Source: Fallopia convolvulus
Taxonomy: Eukaryota > Streptophyta > Magnoliopsida > Caryophyllales > Polygonaceae
Assembly (NCBI GenBank): GCA_964016875.1
Contig: OZ024723.1
Coordinates: 11,809,343 to 11,873,342 of the forward strand
Reading direction: 5' to 3'
Length of the DNA: 64,000 bases
The notes beneath the pieces were generated by a model. The model was not told the DNA's origin. It saw nothing but the letters and a program-made list of their open reading frames with translations, and did no database searches. This document shows, piece after piece, positions 1 through 10,399 of this stretch (positions within the stretch are counted from its first letter, which is position 1; each line of letters starts with the position of its first letter). Position numbers and translations under genes: made by a program.

Positions 1-1878
1 GATTTCAAAACAGTCCAAAATGTTGTCAGAGGCACATAAAGAGTGAAACTCGGACATAGTAATGGGCCTCGGCGATTGCCGATCGCCGTTCAGAAAGACA
101 GATTTATCATTCCAAATAAACTGCATAGTAAGTTTGGCATAATCATGGGACACAGTGCCCAAAGTTTGTAACCATTGAACACCAAGTACGACCTGCGGTC
201 CATGTACCGCAAGGACAAAAAGATCGATAGCAAACGTGTGACCCTGCAGGACAACACGAGTTTCCGGGCACTGATGGGAGCATAATAAATACGCTCCGTT
301 GCCAACGAATACACGAAAAGGCGATATTTGTAACAGAGGCAGTTGTAATTTCTCAGCCAAATCAGGATGAATAAAGTTATGAGTACTACCTCCATCGATG
401 AGAACCTGAATCTGTGCAGCATTAATCGATCCAGAAAGGCGCAGGGAGCGCGGGTTTGGTAGTCCTTCCATAGAATTGAGACTGGAAATGTCGCCCTGAA
501 CGGCCAGTTCTTCTGTATTCACGTCATCCTCGTCGTCATCACTATCGTCGCAGCTTAGCAATGCTAAGAAACGAGGCGTGCAGCGATGGCCTCGAACGAA
601 CCTCTCATCACAATTCCAACACAAGCCTTTTTTAGTACGATCGTCACGTTCAGCTTTAGAAAGACGACGAATTGGAAGAGAAGATAAATTACCGTTAGAG
701 GTGTCCGGTTGCTGTGAAGCTACGGCCGAGCTTGTGTCTGCAGTGGTGTTTTTGGGCGGTATCGCACCATGGCGAGGTGTGTTCGTTGTCCACGGTCGCT
801 TATTCGTATTCCACTGCAACGTGGTCTCTGCGTAAGAAGCCGCCAATTCACGAGCTAGAGCAAAGGCTTGTGCTAATGATGTCGGGTTGTGCAGATTCAA
901 CTCCCGACGCACAGGTTGTTTCAGTCCGGCCTTGAAGAGAGAAATCAACGTTGTTTCAGGGACGCCGGTAACTTTATTCAGTAAGGCTTCGAATTCGGTT
1001 TGATATTCGATAACCGATGATTTCTGTTTCAGATTGGCGAGAAGCCCTATGTAATCTTCATAATAGGTGGGGTCAAAGCGCTGCTGAACAGAAAGCAGAA
1101 AGGCTGCCCAAGTTTCGCCGATATTGTTCCGACGTTGATAACGGTACCAATCTGAAGCTAGGTGATCAATCAACATGCCAACTAACCGCAAACGGTCGTG
1201 CTCTGCAATTCTGAAGTAATCAAAATACGCTTGGACTTTGAAAATCCAGCCATTCGGATCCGTCCCATTAAAGCGAGGGGGATCAACCCTAATCTTGGGT
1301 CCGAAGTCAGCGGCTGGTGGAACACGAGCCCCATCGCGTTGAACGTGCGGTGGGGGATGCCGAAAAGGATTGGGGTCGGGCGGGGGCACGGCAGTATAGG
1401 GCAGAACGTGCGAAGGCCCGGCGCCGTACGGACTCGGTTGCGAACTTTGGCCAACGCCATAATTGGCGAAGCGCTGGCCGAGCGGGACGATCGATGTCCA
1501 ATCAGCGAGGGGCGAGACGCCGGTGCCGGGGGCGAGTGGTTGAGGCGACCACCCTTCGGTCATGTGCGCGGTTTCGGCCGGGCTCGTGAACGGTGAAGTC
1601 CAGCCGAGCGAGAAGGGCGTCGCGTGGCTAGGGTTTGGCGGTATCGGACCGGCCGAGAGACCGACCCTGGCGATCGGATCAAGGGTTATGGAGGCGGCAG
1701 TTGTACTAGGGTTTGACAGCGTGTTGACCCGATCTCGCAAATTTTCGGTCGACGACTTATGCAGATCCAGATCACAACGCAGCGTTTCAACTGTATCGGT
1801 TAATTGCATGATCAAAGTACGGAGATCGGGATAATCTCCGGCAGTGGCGGATGTATCGTCGATCGCGGATTTCGACAT
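1..1878 (-). CDS. Ty3/gypsy gag-protease region, 5' half, open at window edge
   Basis: Reading leftward from the ATG at 1876-1878, the frame stays open to base 1, about 626 codons, so the protein continues outside the window. The N-terminus has a short coiled-coil-like stretch (LTDTVETLRCDL) and a Pro-rich linker. A retrotransposon gag core lies at about 1260-900 (GWIFKVQAYFDYF, LASDWYRY). A zinc knuckle CWNCDERFVRGHRC is at about 580-626. A retropepsin begins near 400 with DGGSTHNF, where most relatives have D-S/T-G, and continues with a flap-like region and LGVQWL. Gag packages element RNA and the protease matures the polyprotein. No stop codon interrupts the visible part, so this copy may be fairly recent. 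RT and integrase are not in the window. The lineage is unresolved; a chromovirus is plausible from the knuckle spacing. Confidence 0.85.
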   Translation of the reverse strand, partial: MSKSAIDDTSATAGDYPDLRTLIMQLTDTVETLRCDLDLHKSSTENLRDRVNTLSNPSTTAASITLDPIARVGLSAGPIPPNPSHATPFSLGWTSPFTSPAETAHMTEGWSPQPLAPGTGVSPLADWTSIVPLGQRFANYGVGQSSQPSPYGAGPSHVLPYTAVPPPDPNPFRHPPPHVQRDGARVPPAADFGPKIRVDPPRFNGTDPNGWIFKVQAYFDYFRIAEHDRLRLVGMLIDHLASDWYRYQRRNNIGETWAAFLLSVQQRFDPTYYEDYIGLLANLKQKSSVIEYQTEFEALLNKVTGVPETTLISLFKAGLKQPVRRELNLHNPTSLAQAFALARELAASYAETTLQWNTNKRPWTTNTPRHGAIPPKNTTADTSSAVASQQPDTSNGNLSSLPIRRLSKAERDDRTKKGLCWNCDERFVRGHRCTPRFLALLSCDDSDDDEDDVNTEELAVQGDISSLNSMEGLPNPRSLRLSGSINAAQIQVLIDGGSTHNFIHPDLAEKLQLPLLQISPFRVFVGNGAYLLCSHQCPETRVVLQGHTFAIDLFVLAVHGPQVVLGVQWLQTLGTVSHDYAKLTMQFIWNDKSVFLNGDRQSPRPITMSEFHSLCASDNILDCFEI

Positions 1879-2380
1879 GATGTTCGGATGAAAGCACCAG
1901 ATGATACGGACCCGATGTGAATCTCGTATCGAACCCTTGTTGGTCAAGGGGGTTGAGCCTAACCCGGTGTGGATTCCGACTCGGGATAATCGTGGTTGGT
2001 AGCCACGGAAAGCAAAGAGCAGACAAAGTAAATTAGGGCAAACTATTTCTTGGATAAATTATGAAGATGACACCAAGAGTATTTATACCTAAGCCCTAAC
2101 GGTTCAAGAAAAGCGTCCCGGGAAAGAACCGTAAAGAAAACCCGAGAAGAGAGCTTTGCTCTAGTTTATAAAAATTACATAAATTGCATAAAATGCTGAA
2201 ATTATCAATTAATGTCCTAAAAAAAATTATAAAAATACTAATAAAATTAAATAAGCTAATCTTCGTATCGTCTTGGACGACGCCAGACTCGTGATGGCCT
2301 GGTAACGGATATTTCTCCCGTATCACCCGTAAACCGGGTTTCGGGTCGGGTTGACCCGTTGAACAACCCTACTTTAAAAA
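1879..2380 (-). mobile_element. Leader and probable 5' LTR of the same gypsy element
   Basis: This stretch lies upstream of the gag ATG on the minus strand. It contains a good TATA box (GTATAAAT on the minus strand, plus positions 2081-2088) and ends where IQD-derived sequence begins, near 2381. The outermost part, around 2330-2350, has ACCCG/CGGGT runs. I could not place the LTR ends or primer-binding site, because the second LTR lies outside the window. The assignment therefore rests on position and the TATA box. Confidence 0.5.
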
Positions 2381-2493
2381 GCATAATTAGATGTTTTTTT
2401 CACAGTTTCCAAGTTACCACTGGTACTTTATTGAACAAAGGTTGCAGCTAAACCCACCATAGAGAAGATTCACAAAAACTCTAAACATTCAAA

Positions 2494-2563
2494 AATGGAA
2501 AATGGAGTTAAAGAGTAAAGAGGATGTGAATGGAAAATGGAGTTAAAGAGTAAAGAGGATGTG
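2494..2563. repeat. 36-bp tandem duplication in the IQD pseudocopy
   Basis: Two copies of a unit starting ATGGAAAATGGAGTTAAAGA lie at 2494 and 2530. The intact gene at about 6764 has only one. The duplication removes any doubt about which copy is derived. Confidence 0.85.
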
Positions 2564-2818
2564 GGCGATGATGGATTTGGGAAGATTTTCTGCTCCAATT
2601 TGGTGAGTCATTGGATTGAATGGATCTTGCCCGTGCTTGGGCACGCAACATCGCTTATATACACCTCATAGTCTCAGCAATTTTCTTCCTCATGATGTGG
2701 CCCCTAACAAGTGCTTGGAGCTTGACTAATCCCTTCAGCGCTTTCAATGCTCTCCTCGCCTGATAAATAATGAAAACAAAATATTAATGAAATTCAGACG
2801 CTGCAATTATCCGAAACA

Positions 2819-2952
2819 TAAGCACCATTTACATTTAGAATACGTTAATCTGTATTAAGATACAATACCCAATTCAATTACATACTAAGCACCATTTACA
2901 TTTAGAATACGTTAATCTGTATTAAGATACAATACACAATTCAATTACATAC
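2819..2952. repeat. 67-bp tandem duplication in the IQD pseudocopy intron
   Basis: A unit beginning TAAGCACCATTTACATTTAG occurs at 2819 and again at 2886. The copies differ at about two positions near AATACCCAATT/AATACACAATT. The corresponding intron at about 7050-7120 of the intact gene is single copy. Confidence 0.85.
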
Positions 2953-3215
2953 TAACTGTATGATGACAACTAATTGGACAAGCCCATTAGTTGAAATTCC
3001 AAGAATAGTGGAAACATAAAATCATTTGTTAAGACACACTCTTGTGAAGATTACATTAGACAGTGATGAACTCTAATTGCTATTCATTTGTACACGTACA
3101 TTTTGATACTAGTTAATATCAACTCAAATGGTGTTGATTGTTTTGTCCTCGAGAACTTTTATTACACACATTATCTTACATTTGCAAGTATTTACTACCA
3201 AGTTAATTACTGTTT

Positions 3216-5379
3216 GTTTCTATACCCATGGTATAGGAAATAAGGTTAGGAATGAGACAAACTCATACCAATGTTTGTTTTAACTAAGGAGTTGGAAATA
3301 AGTGATTCCCATACGAGCAAAATACACTACTAGAGTTCATACTCATCCTAAAATTAAGCTATGTCTGAAGATATAAGGTTGTAAAATGACTCAAATGCAC
3401 TCAAACTCTAAAATTTTAAAAGGTGTGTGTGTTTTATTTGTGCTCATCTAGACCGTTTATCTAATAAAAGTAAGGGTTGAAAATTGATCTCATTTTATAG
3501 GTTAAGAGGTGATCTCATTTGATCCCTAATCTAAACAAGTTTACTATATAAGTCCTTGGGTTACTCCTCCAATTGTCAATTGGTTTTAGGATAGAACCCG
3601 ATAAACTTGTGTGATGGACTTACATACGCACGACCCCTTGTTATGACCTACGTACTTTTTCAAACTTATATAGTTACCACACAGGTCCTAAAAATTCGAA
3701 TAATTCAAGTCAGGTTATTATTTAATCGGGTCGAGTTTTGACAACTCTAATAAAGAATCTATACATCATCTTTCTAAGCTTTTTCCCATATGCTCAGTAT
3801 TTTTAAATTACTTCTCGTACCTAGGCTTATTATTGCTTTTTTTTGAGAAATAATGTTTTGCCCATTTGAAATAAAATACAAGTACATGATTTAAGATACC
3901 ACATTACGACAAATTTTCAAGCATAAATTGTCAAACCTTGTGTATGGACTAAGTAATAGTAGTATATTATTAACATGGCATTATTAGAATGTGTTTCAGC
4001 TCCCAACTTCTCCCACCGAAAACAGGAATAAGAGAATGTGTACTTGATTGCATTCAATGAAGTGGATTAGTTTTGAAACAAGTCAATTTGCTCACTCTTG
4101 ACTTGAGTCTTACACATTTTTGTCATTAATTCTGGGTCCTCCAAAGTAGCCACACAATTGACAATACAAGTTACCAACCCTTTTGTTTATTTATAAATTT
4201 GTTCACTCTTCTACTACGTTAATTAATAATCACTTTTGACTTGGGTAATTAGTTATTACTGTACAACTTTTTTCTTACTTAAGTACTTGCTTATATTTTG
4301 GGCAATTAAAATTAAGTTACTTGAACTATTCTACCACTTATACCACATTTAAATTTTCAGTGAGACGTAGTTAATCGGGGGCGAAGATTACATCGGTTAT
4401 ATTATTTATTATTTTTAAATATAAGTTTAGATCCACCATTCAATTCAAAAGTTTAAGCTAATAGGTAGGAGCTTCACCTTAGTTATATATGAGTATTTTT
4501 CCTCTTAGTTTCCGATGTGGCATATATCTTAATCTCTCAACACGCCCTCCCTCAAGTGCAACTAGTCTAGTTTAGTTGTCACTTAGCAAACGTTATTTAA
4601 GGGTGGTTAGCTCAATCATGCCTTTAGGACTACAAAACAAACAAGCATAGCCCAAACACACCTTTATGGCGAGCTAGCTCAATTCAACTAGGAAACGATC
4701 TCGGAATCTAACCCGCTCTTATACCATCTTAAATTCCTGATGGGCCATAGTTAATCGAGAGCGAGAGATTACATCAATTATATTATTTATTATTTTTAAT
4801 ATAAGTTCGAACCTACCTTTCAACCCCAGGGTTTCAATGTTTCATCTTTACTTACGTTTAATATAACTTGGAATTACAGTATTTTAATTTTATCGATGGA
4901 ATAAAAACCTCCCTTTTAATAATGCAATGGCCCGTGGCGAGACCGGCACTGTAGTCAAATTATCTTCCAAAGGATTTTGGGGTTTCGGCTGGGAGTTTGC
5001 AAAGCCCATTGGGATTCAAAACTCGACAAATTGGCCTCTGTTCACATGCCCTGATTCTTCTTTCAATGTTGTAATTTTTACCCTTTATTTTGATATATTA
5101 TCATGTCAATCATATTGTCTATTGTACTAAAATAAAGGGATCTCGATTGGCTTCGGCATTCAAAAAGACGGGATTTCCACCAAATCCCACCCACTACATC
5201 AAGTAGCAACCGACACCCTTTGCAAACCCAAAATCACCATCGATGACATTTTCAACTGTGGGGTTCATGTTTAAAACAACCCTTTGTTAACCAACAAAAC
5301 ATGATTACATGAACAAGTAAATCTTAGTTAGACAACATGACCAAGAGGAATGAAATTAGAACTCATCATCACATACTAT
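3216..5379. other. AT-rich intergenic DNA downstream of IQD, with one dispersed repeat pair
   Basis: I see no convincing gene here. A repeat of about 110 bp occurs twice in direct orientation (about 4341-4450 and 4721-4830), sharing TAGTTAATCG, GATTACATC and ATTATTTATTATTTTTAA. It is probably a decayed transposable-element end. A 67-codon open frame at 4927-5130 has no recognisable domain. The last 150-200 bases probably include the 3' UTR of the IQD gene. Confidence 0.6.
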
Positions 5380-8300
5380 CTAATTCAAATACCCACTATA
5401 GTAAACCACTGCATTGCTATTCCTAACCGGCATTCCAAGCCTATCAAGATGACCAGAACCCGGATAAGCCTTGCTAGCAAAGCTCGCCTGCATTGTACCT
5501 GAACCCGAACCCAAACCCACCACCGCCCTCTGCTGATGAACGCTCCACCTCTTCATGGAACTCCCCCTCTCATAACATTGTTGCTGTTGTTGTTGTTGTT
5601 GCGGTCTCTGCCTAGGAGCGCTCATCGACCTCATCTTAGCCCTAGACGACTCCGTATAATTCATATAGCTCGGGCAGTCTGAGTAGCCACTGAAGCAGCT
5701 CGTTGCCGAGGCGTCGCTTTTAGTGGGCGTGTGCGGGCCCCGCCTCCTCCTCGAGCTCGACGAGTAGAACCGCGGGCTGTTCTCGGCGGTGCAGAACGCT
5801 CCGTCCTCGTCAACGTCGTCTCCTTCTTGGGCAGATAGTTTGAGGGTGTTCATCGTGTTAAAGCCTGATTGGACTTCACATGAACCCGGGCTCGGGACAG
5901 TTGTTTGGTGAGTGTAAGAGTCCTCCTTTGATGTGGTGGTGGTGAAACTCTGAGTCAACAGATCTGAATAGAAATCAATTCCCCTGGATTCCAAGGGATT
6001 TCTCCTGTGCTTTGGCCCAAATTGAGTTGGCTTCCCGGTGTCTACTTCAAGAATCTTATCTGGCCTGACATAGTAATCTTCCCTAGGGTGGTACTGAGTA
6101 TGTCTTCCTTGTGGCTCCCACAATGATTCACCCAATTGAGGGCCCGACCAGGATGAGCTTACGTATCCCCTGTCGGGATGAATGAGAACCCGGTGAATGG
6201 ATCTTGAACCGTCCCCCTGAATTGATAGACCAGAAATCAAAATTACATTTGTCGTTCCCTTATTTCGAAACGAAAATGAAAGAAGCAGCAAGAGATGAAG
6301 AGAGTGTGTATTGAGTGCTAACCTTTAACATTCCTGAATGATTGCTATTCGTGTTCCTAACGTGGGAAGTTGGCTCGAATTTCTCAGGCGTGGGAGGCCC
6401 CTGGGAACCGAGCATAAAGACCATGATCAACATTTGAGTAGTTAATGATTAATAATATTAAGAGTAAAAGTAGTACATTTTGTGGTTGAAGAAAAGCATA
6501 GCAAATTAGTAATGTTAGAAAGTAACACATAATGTTAAAAAGCATAGCAAATAATTTGACATGTCTTTCAATAAAATGTTCCTGCAAAAGAAAGCATAAT
6601 TAGATGTTTTTTCACAGTAACTGGCCTTTTAACTTACTTTTCCATATATAATTGACTAAATTGAGCTCTCCCACCTCAATCTTTTAACCTTTATACTTTA
6701 TTGAACAAAAGTTGCAGCTAAACCCACCATAGAGAAGATTCACAGAAACTCTTAAACATTCAAAATTGGAGTTAAAGAGTAAAGAGGATGTGGGCCTTAC
6801 AGGGTGATGGATTTGGGAAGATTTTCCACTCGAATTTGGTGAGTCATTGGATCGAATGGATCTTGCCCGTGCCTGGGCACGCAACATCGCTTGTATACAC
6901 CTCATAGTCTCAGCAGTTTTCTTCCTCATGATATGGCCCCTAACAAGTGCTTGGAGCTTGACTAATCCCTTCAGCGCTTTCAATGCTCTCCTCGCCTGAT
7001 AAATCATGAAAACAAAATATTAATGAAATTCATAAGTTGCAATTATCCGAAACATAAGTACCATTTACATCTAGACTACGTAGTTCTTTATTAAGATACA
7101 ATATCTAATTGAATTATATACTAATTGTATGATGAAAACTAATTGGACAAGCCGATTAGTTGAAATTGCAAGGATAGTGGAAACATAAAATCATTTGTTA
7201 AGACACACTCTTGTAAGGTTTACATTAGACAGTGATGTACTCTAATTGCTATAAATTTGTACACGCACATTTTGATACTAGTTAATATCACAACTCAAAC
7301 ACTCATGGAGTTGATTGTTTTGTCCTCAAGAACTTTTATCACACAAATTATCTTACATTTGCAAGTATTTAATACCAAGTGAATTAATTCTTTCACACTT
7401 TCCCTCCATGAATTTGGCAAAACACTATAGATAGGAAGGCGGGAAGACAATGTCATGAAAAAGTCCATTTTCAAAGACAATGGGCGCGAAAAGAAGAAAA
7501 AGAGATCAAATCCTTATCCTTCCTTACTTGAAAGGTTAGAGGTAGCAATGTGTCTTGTCAACAAATTTTTATTGAAAAAGTGAGAAAACAAGAAAAAAGG
7601 GTTTGACATTGAATAAGAAAAGGACATATCAACTCAACCATCTTTGTTACACAGGAAAAAGTAAATGACACAAGCTCTGAACACTGCAAAGTGCAAACTC
7701 ATCCATACCAGTTTTAAGCATTCAAAGCAAGCAAATCAAAGTTTTTGTAGTACAATCTTATATGAACTATATGAGGGGCCCCACCAAAGCGCCCTTCCTA
7801 CCCATCAACCCTCATTCTGTGAACAATAATAGATTTGTCCCACACCACATGATTCTACACCCCACAAGACTACAACTATGCCCACAACAAACATGACCCC
7901 AAATTTCCACATTCACATTTTGGCAAGCAAAAGCTATTTGACTAGGTCAAACATTGTGGGTTTCATGACCAAGGAAGCATCCCAATTTACATAATTCAGA
8001 TTTTCAGAGGAATATTAGAGTTAATAGCAAAAGGTAGTGTGCATAATTGTTATAAAAAAAAAAAGAATTAAAGCACACGGTGCATTTTAGCGACGGCAGT
8101 GTAGTGGCAAGTAGGGAGTAGGGACTACTACTAGTAGTGAGAAAAGGAGCTGACAAGGGCCGCGTTTGGAATGCGCCTGTAAATGTTTCTTTAATAAAAG
8201 AGAAAAAAAAAGGAAAAAAAGGAAAAGTAGCAAGCCCCGATGGGTGTGGAAGAGAGAAAACGACGGTGACAAAACGAACAGCTCATTTTGATAGTAAAAC

Positions 8301-8885
8301 GATATCGGTTTCGCGCCCGGTGAGCTAAACACCAAAAGCCAATAAACCAATACAAAAAAAGATGAGTAGAAGCTTTTGCCTGCAGGAAATATTTGTTTTC
8401 CGGCAACACGAAAAGCGTTTTTGTTATATACTTGATATCAGGGAGAGACGAACCAGATAGCCCCTAAAATGGGATTGGATCACGAGAGCAGCACACGATT
8501 TCCGGTCGGCACCGGCGCCACCGTGCGTCGACCGGGGAGTGACACGCCGGCTGGTTGTAGTGAGCCTGACGACGGCGGCGGCGGCCTGGGCAGCGGCCAC
8601 GGCGGCCTCGGCGGCGGCGGCGGAAGCGGCGGCGACTACGATCGCGTGCTTGCTGGCGTCGTCGGGCGGCGCCGAAGGCAAGGAAGCGGCATCGGCGGCG
8701 GCTCTGCGGGGGTTAGGGTTTGAGAAGGAGGATTTGTCTCTGTAGGACTTGACGAAACTCCACCTCCGCTTTTCCTTGGGAGGGGGGCGAGAGCGCGGCG
8801 GGTCTTCGGGTCGGGTCGCGGGTGTCGAGTCGGGCCCTTTGATGCTCAGGATGAGTCCCTTCAACCATCTCGTAGCTTTGCCCAT
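5380..8885 (-). CDS. IQ67-domain (IQD) calmodulin-binding protein, 4 coding exons
   Basis: Exons on the minus strand: 8885-8454, 6995-6801, 6400-6323 and 6216-5380. All have GT/AG borders and phase-0 junctions, giving 513 residues. The start MGKATRWLKGL is the basic N-terminus typical of IQDs. Residues about 80-108 are Ala-rich. The IQ67 domain spans the exon 1/2 junction, the family's conserved intron position, with IQSHFRGYLARR, LQALVRGHIMRK and IQAMLRAQARAR. Exon 4 carries the C-terminal DUF4005-type region (PSYMNYTESSRAKMRSMSAP) and a run of eight Gln. IQDs are plant scaffold proteins that bind calmodulin through IQ motifs and often associate with microtubules, the plasma membrane or the nucleus. 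I see no frameshift or lost motif. Which numbered IQD this corresponds to needs a phylogeny. A foldback-like transposon sits about 390 bp upstream of the ATG. Confidence 0.93.
6996..8453 (-). other. IQD intron 1
   Basis: This 1.46-kb intron starts CTG|GTTCGT and ends TTTATCAG|GCG on the minus strand. It is AT-rich. Its 3' part, to about 7390, is the portion copied into the pseudogene at 2381-3215. I see no separate gene inside. Confidence 0.85.
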
Positions 8886-9266
8886 TTCTCAGGCATTGAG
8901 AAGAGGAAGAGGAAAGTGCGAGAAAATCACGCTGAGTCGCTAACGAAACGCCATGGATCTCGACTCATAAACTTGTGAAGGTTTAAAGGGAGAAGAGAGA
9001 AGACAGACAGGAACAGAGTGAAATGAGGATTTTGGGAGTCACGTCTCTGTAAAATAGGGAGAGGAGGAGATGAAACAGAATTGGGGTTTGGGGTCCACTC
9101 GCGCTTAGTGGTGCGTGATTCTCACGCTCCTTCTAAACAATTCCGGATGACGACTTTTGCTATGTTGATGGAATTGGAAGGTTTCTAATTCTACACTTTT
9201 ACCGATATGCCCCTCGTTTTCTTGCCCGCCTCCTCGGAATGGACTGTCGTTAATACTACTACTCGT
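8886..9266 (-). promoter_or_regulatory. 5' flank and probable 5' UTR/promoter of the IQD gene
   Basis: On the minus strand this stretch is CT-rich near the start codon (complement of the GAAGAGAGAAGACAGACAGG run at about 8990), as plant 5' UTRs often are. I could not identify a clear TATA box. Only about 380 bp separate the ATG from the foldback-like element, so native promoter sequence may be shortened or supplemented by transposon DNA. Confidence 0.5.
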
Positions 9267-9281
9267 TAATACACCGGCAAA

Positions 9282-9700
9282 TTTTTGCGCACTCCCTTTT
9301 TTTTGTTGCGCACTTTAGTTTGTGCGGATTCTAAATCCGCCCATGATTTTTTTTTTAAAAAATCGGGTTCGTATTGTGCGGATCCCAAACCCGTCGAAAA
9401 AATAAGAAAAAACCGGGTTTTCTTGGGCGGATCCCTAACCCGTCCAAAAATTAAGGAAAACCGGATTATTTTGCGCGGGTCGCAAACGCGCCCGATGTTT
9501 TTGGGATTTCCTTGTGCGGGTTTAAAAACCGTCCATAATTTAAAAAAAATCCGGTTCAATTGTGCGAGTTTGGCATACCGGAACCGGATTTTTGCTAGAA
9601 AAAAATTGACCTGGGCGAATTGCAAACACGCCCATACAATGACCTATTACAAACTTGCACAAATTAGTTCATTTTCTGTCCGAGTTTGAAACCCGCACAA
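9282..9700. repeat. Left arm: array of degenerate hairpin units
   Basis: About eight units with spacing near 50-55 bp. Cores include TGTGCGGATTCTAAATCCGC, GTGCGGATCCCAAACCCGTC, GGGCGGATCCCTAACCCGTC and GTGCGGGTTTAAAAACCGTC, each a short imperfect palindrome separated by poly-T/poly-A and CCGG-containing spacers. Open frames here are artefacts of the repeat. Confidence 0.75.
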
Positions 9701-10399
9701 GGATGTATTTGGATGTGTTTTTCATTTTTTTCTTTAAATGAGTGAGTTAGTCCAAATTAATTCCACACATTATTTCATTAAGGTGACTCGAATGAGTCGG
9801 CCATATGTGGATGCCTGGACTATTTGTCACCCAAATTAATTCCATATTTTATTGTTGATACAGCCATATGGTGGACTATCCACATTAATTCCATATTTTT
9901 TGGTTTGAATATTCCTCCATACAAACATAACAATATGTATAAATTATTTAATTTGTTATTAAGTGTGGGATTAATTAAGAAAGGGAATGGTATTTTATTG
10001 TTTGATACGATAATTACGGTGGATGCGTGGAGACGAAAGGAGGGAAAATAATAGACTATTTGTCACCCATCTAACTATGCCATATAAATATTTTAATTTT
10101 TAAATTTACTTCTTTATCCTTTCTTTTTGTTAGTATTTACAATCTTTTTTTAATTATATTTTACAACGTGCAATTTTCTTTTATAAAAAAGGTAAGTCCA
10201 TGCATAGAGTACAAAGCGACATACATTTTTTTAATTGTTTGTTAAGGTCTAATCACTCTACCTACAAAATTATACATGTATAATTAAGACAATGTTTTGT
10301 AATATGTTAAATGATAACGTATATTATAATTGTATATGAACTAATTAAGTAATATATTTTATAATTTGGAGAAATATTATGTTTAACAAAAAAAATTCA

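Larger units (their letters stand above)
2381..3215 (-). pseudogene. Partial duplicate of the IQD gene (exon 2 plus flanking introns)
   Basis: This segment is nearly identical to 6591-7390, which holds exon 2 of the intact IQD gene and parts of introns 1 and 2. The exon-like part still reads ARRALKALKGLVKLQALV, then GHIMRKKIAETMRCI followed by TAA. The functional copy has CAA (Gln) at that codon. The exon 2 donor (CCT|GTAAGG) is also lost, because the sequence jumps from TGTGGG to CGATGATGG. It therefore cannot encode the domain. Two internal tandem duplications (2494-2563 and 2819-2952) are absent from the parent. The left edge abuts the gypsy element. Exons 1, 3 and 4 are not duplicated here. 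Confidence 0.9.

Noticed and set aside
4927..5130. 67-codon ORF downstream of IQD
   Set aside because: No domain, no promoter signal, ends in a hydrophobic AT-rich stretch; length is expected by chance.
8469..8943. Plus-strand Gly/Ala-rich ORFs opposite IQD exon 1
   Set aside because: Shadow frames of the GC-rich Ala/Pro-coding exon on the other strand.
9285..9689. 134-codon ORF in the left foldback arm
   Set aside because: Low-complexity frame through repeat units.
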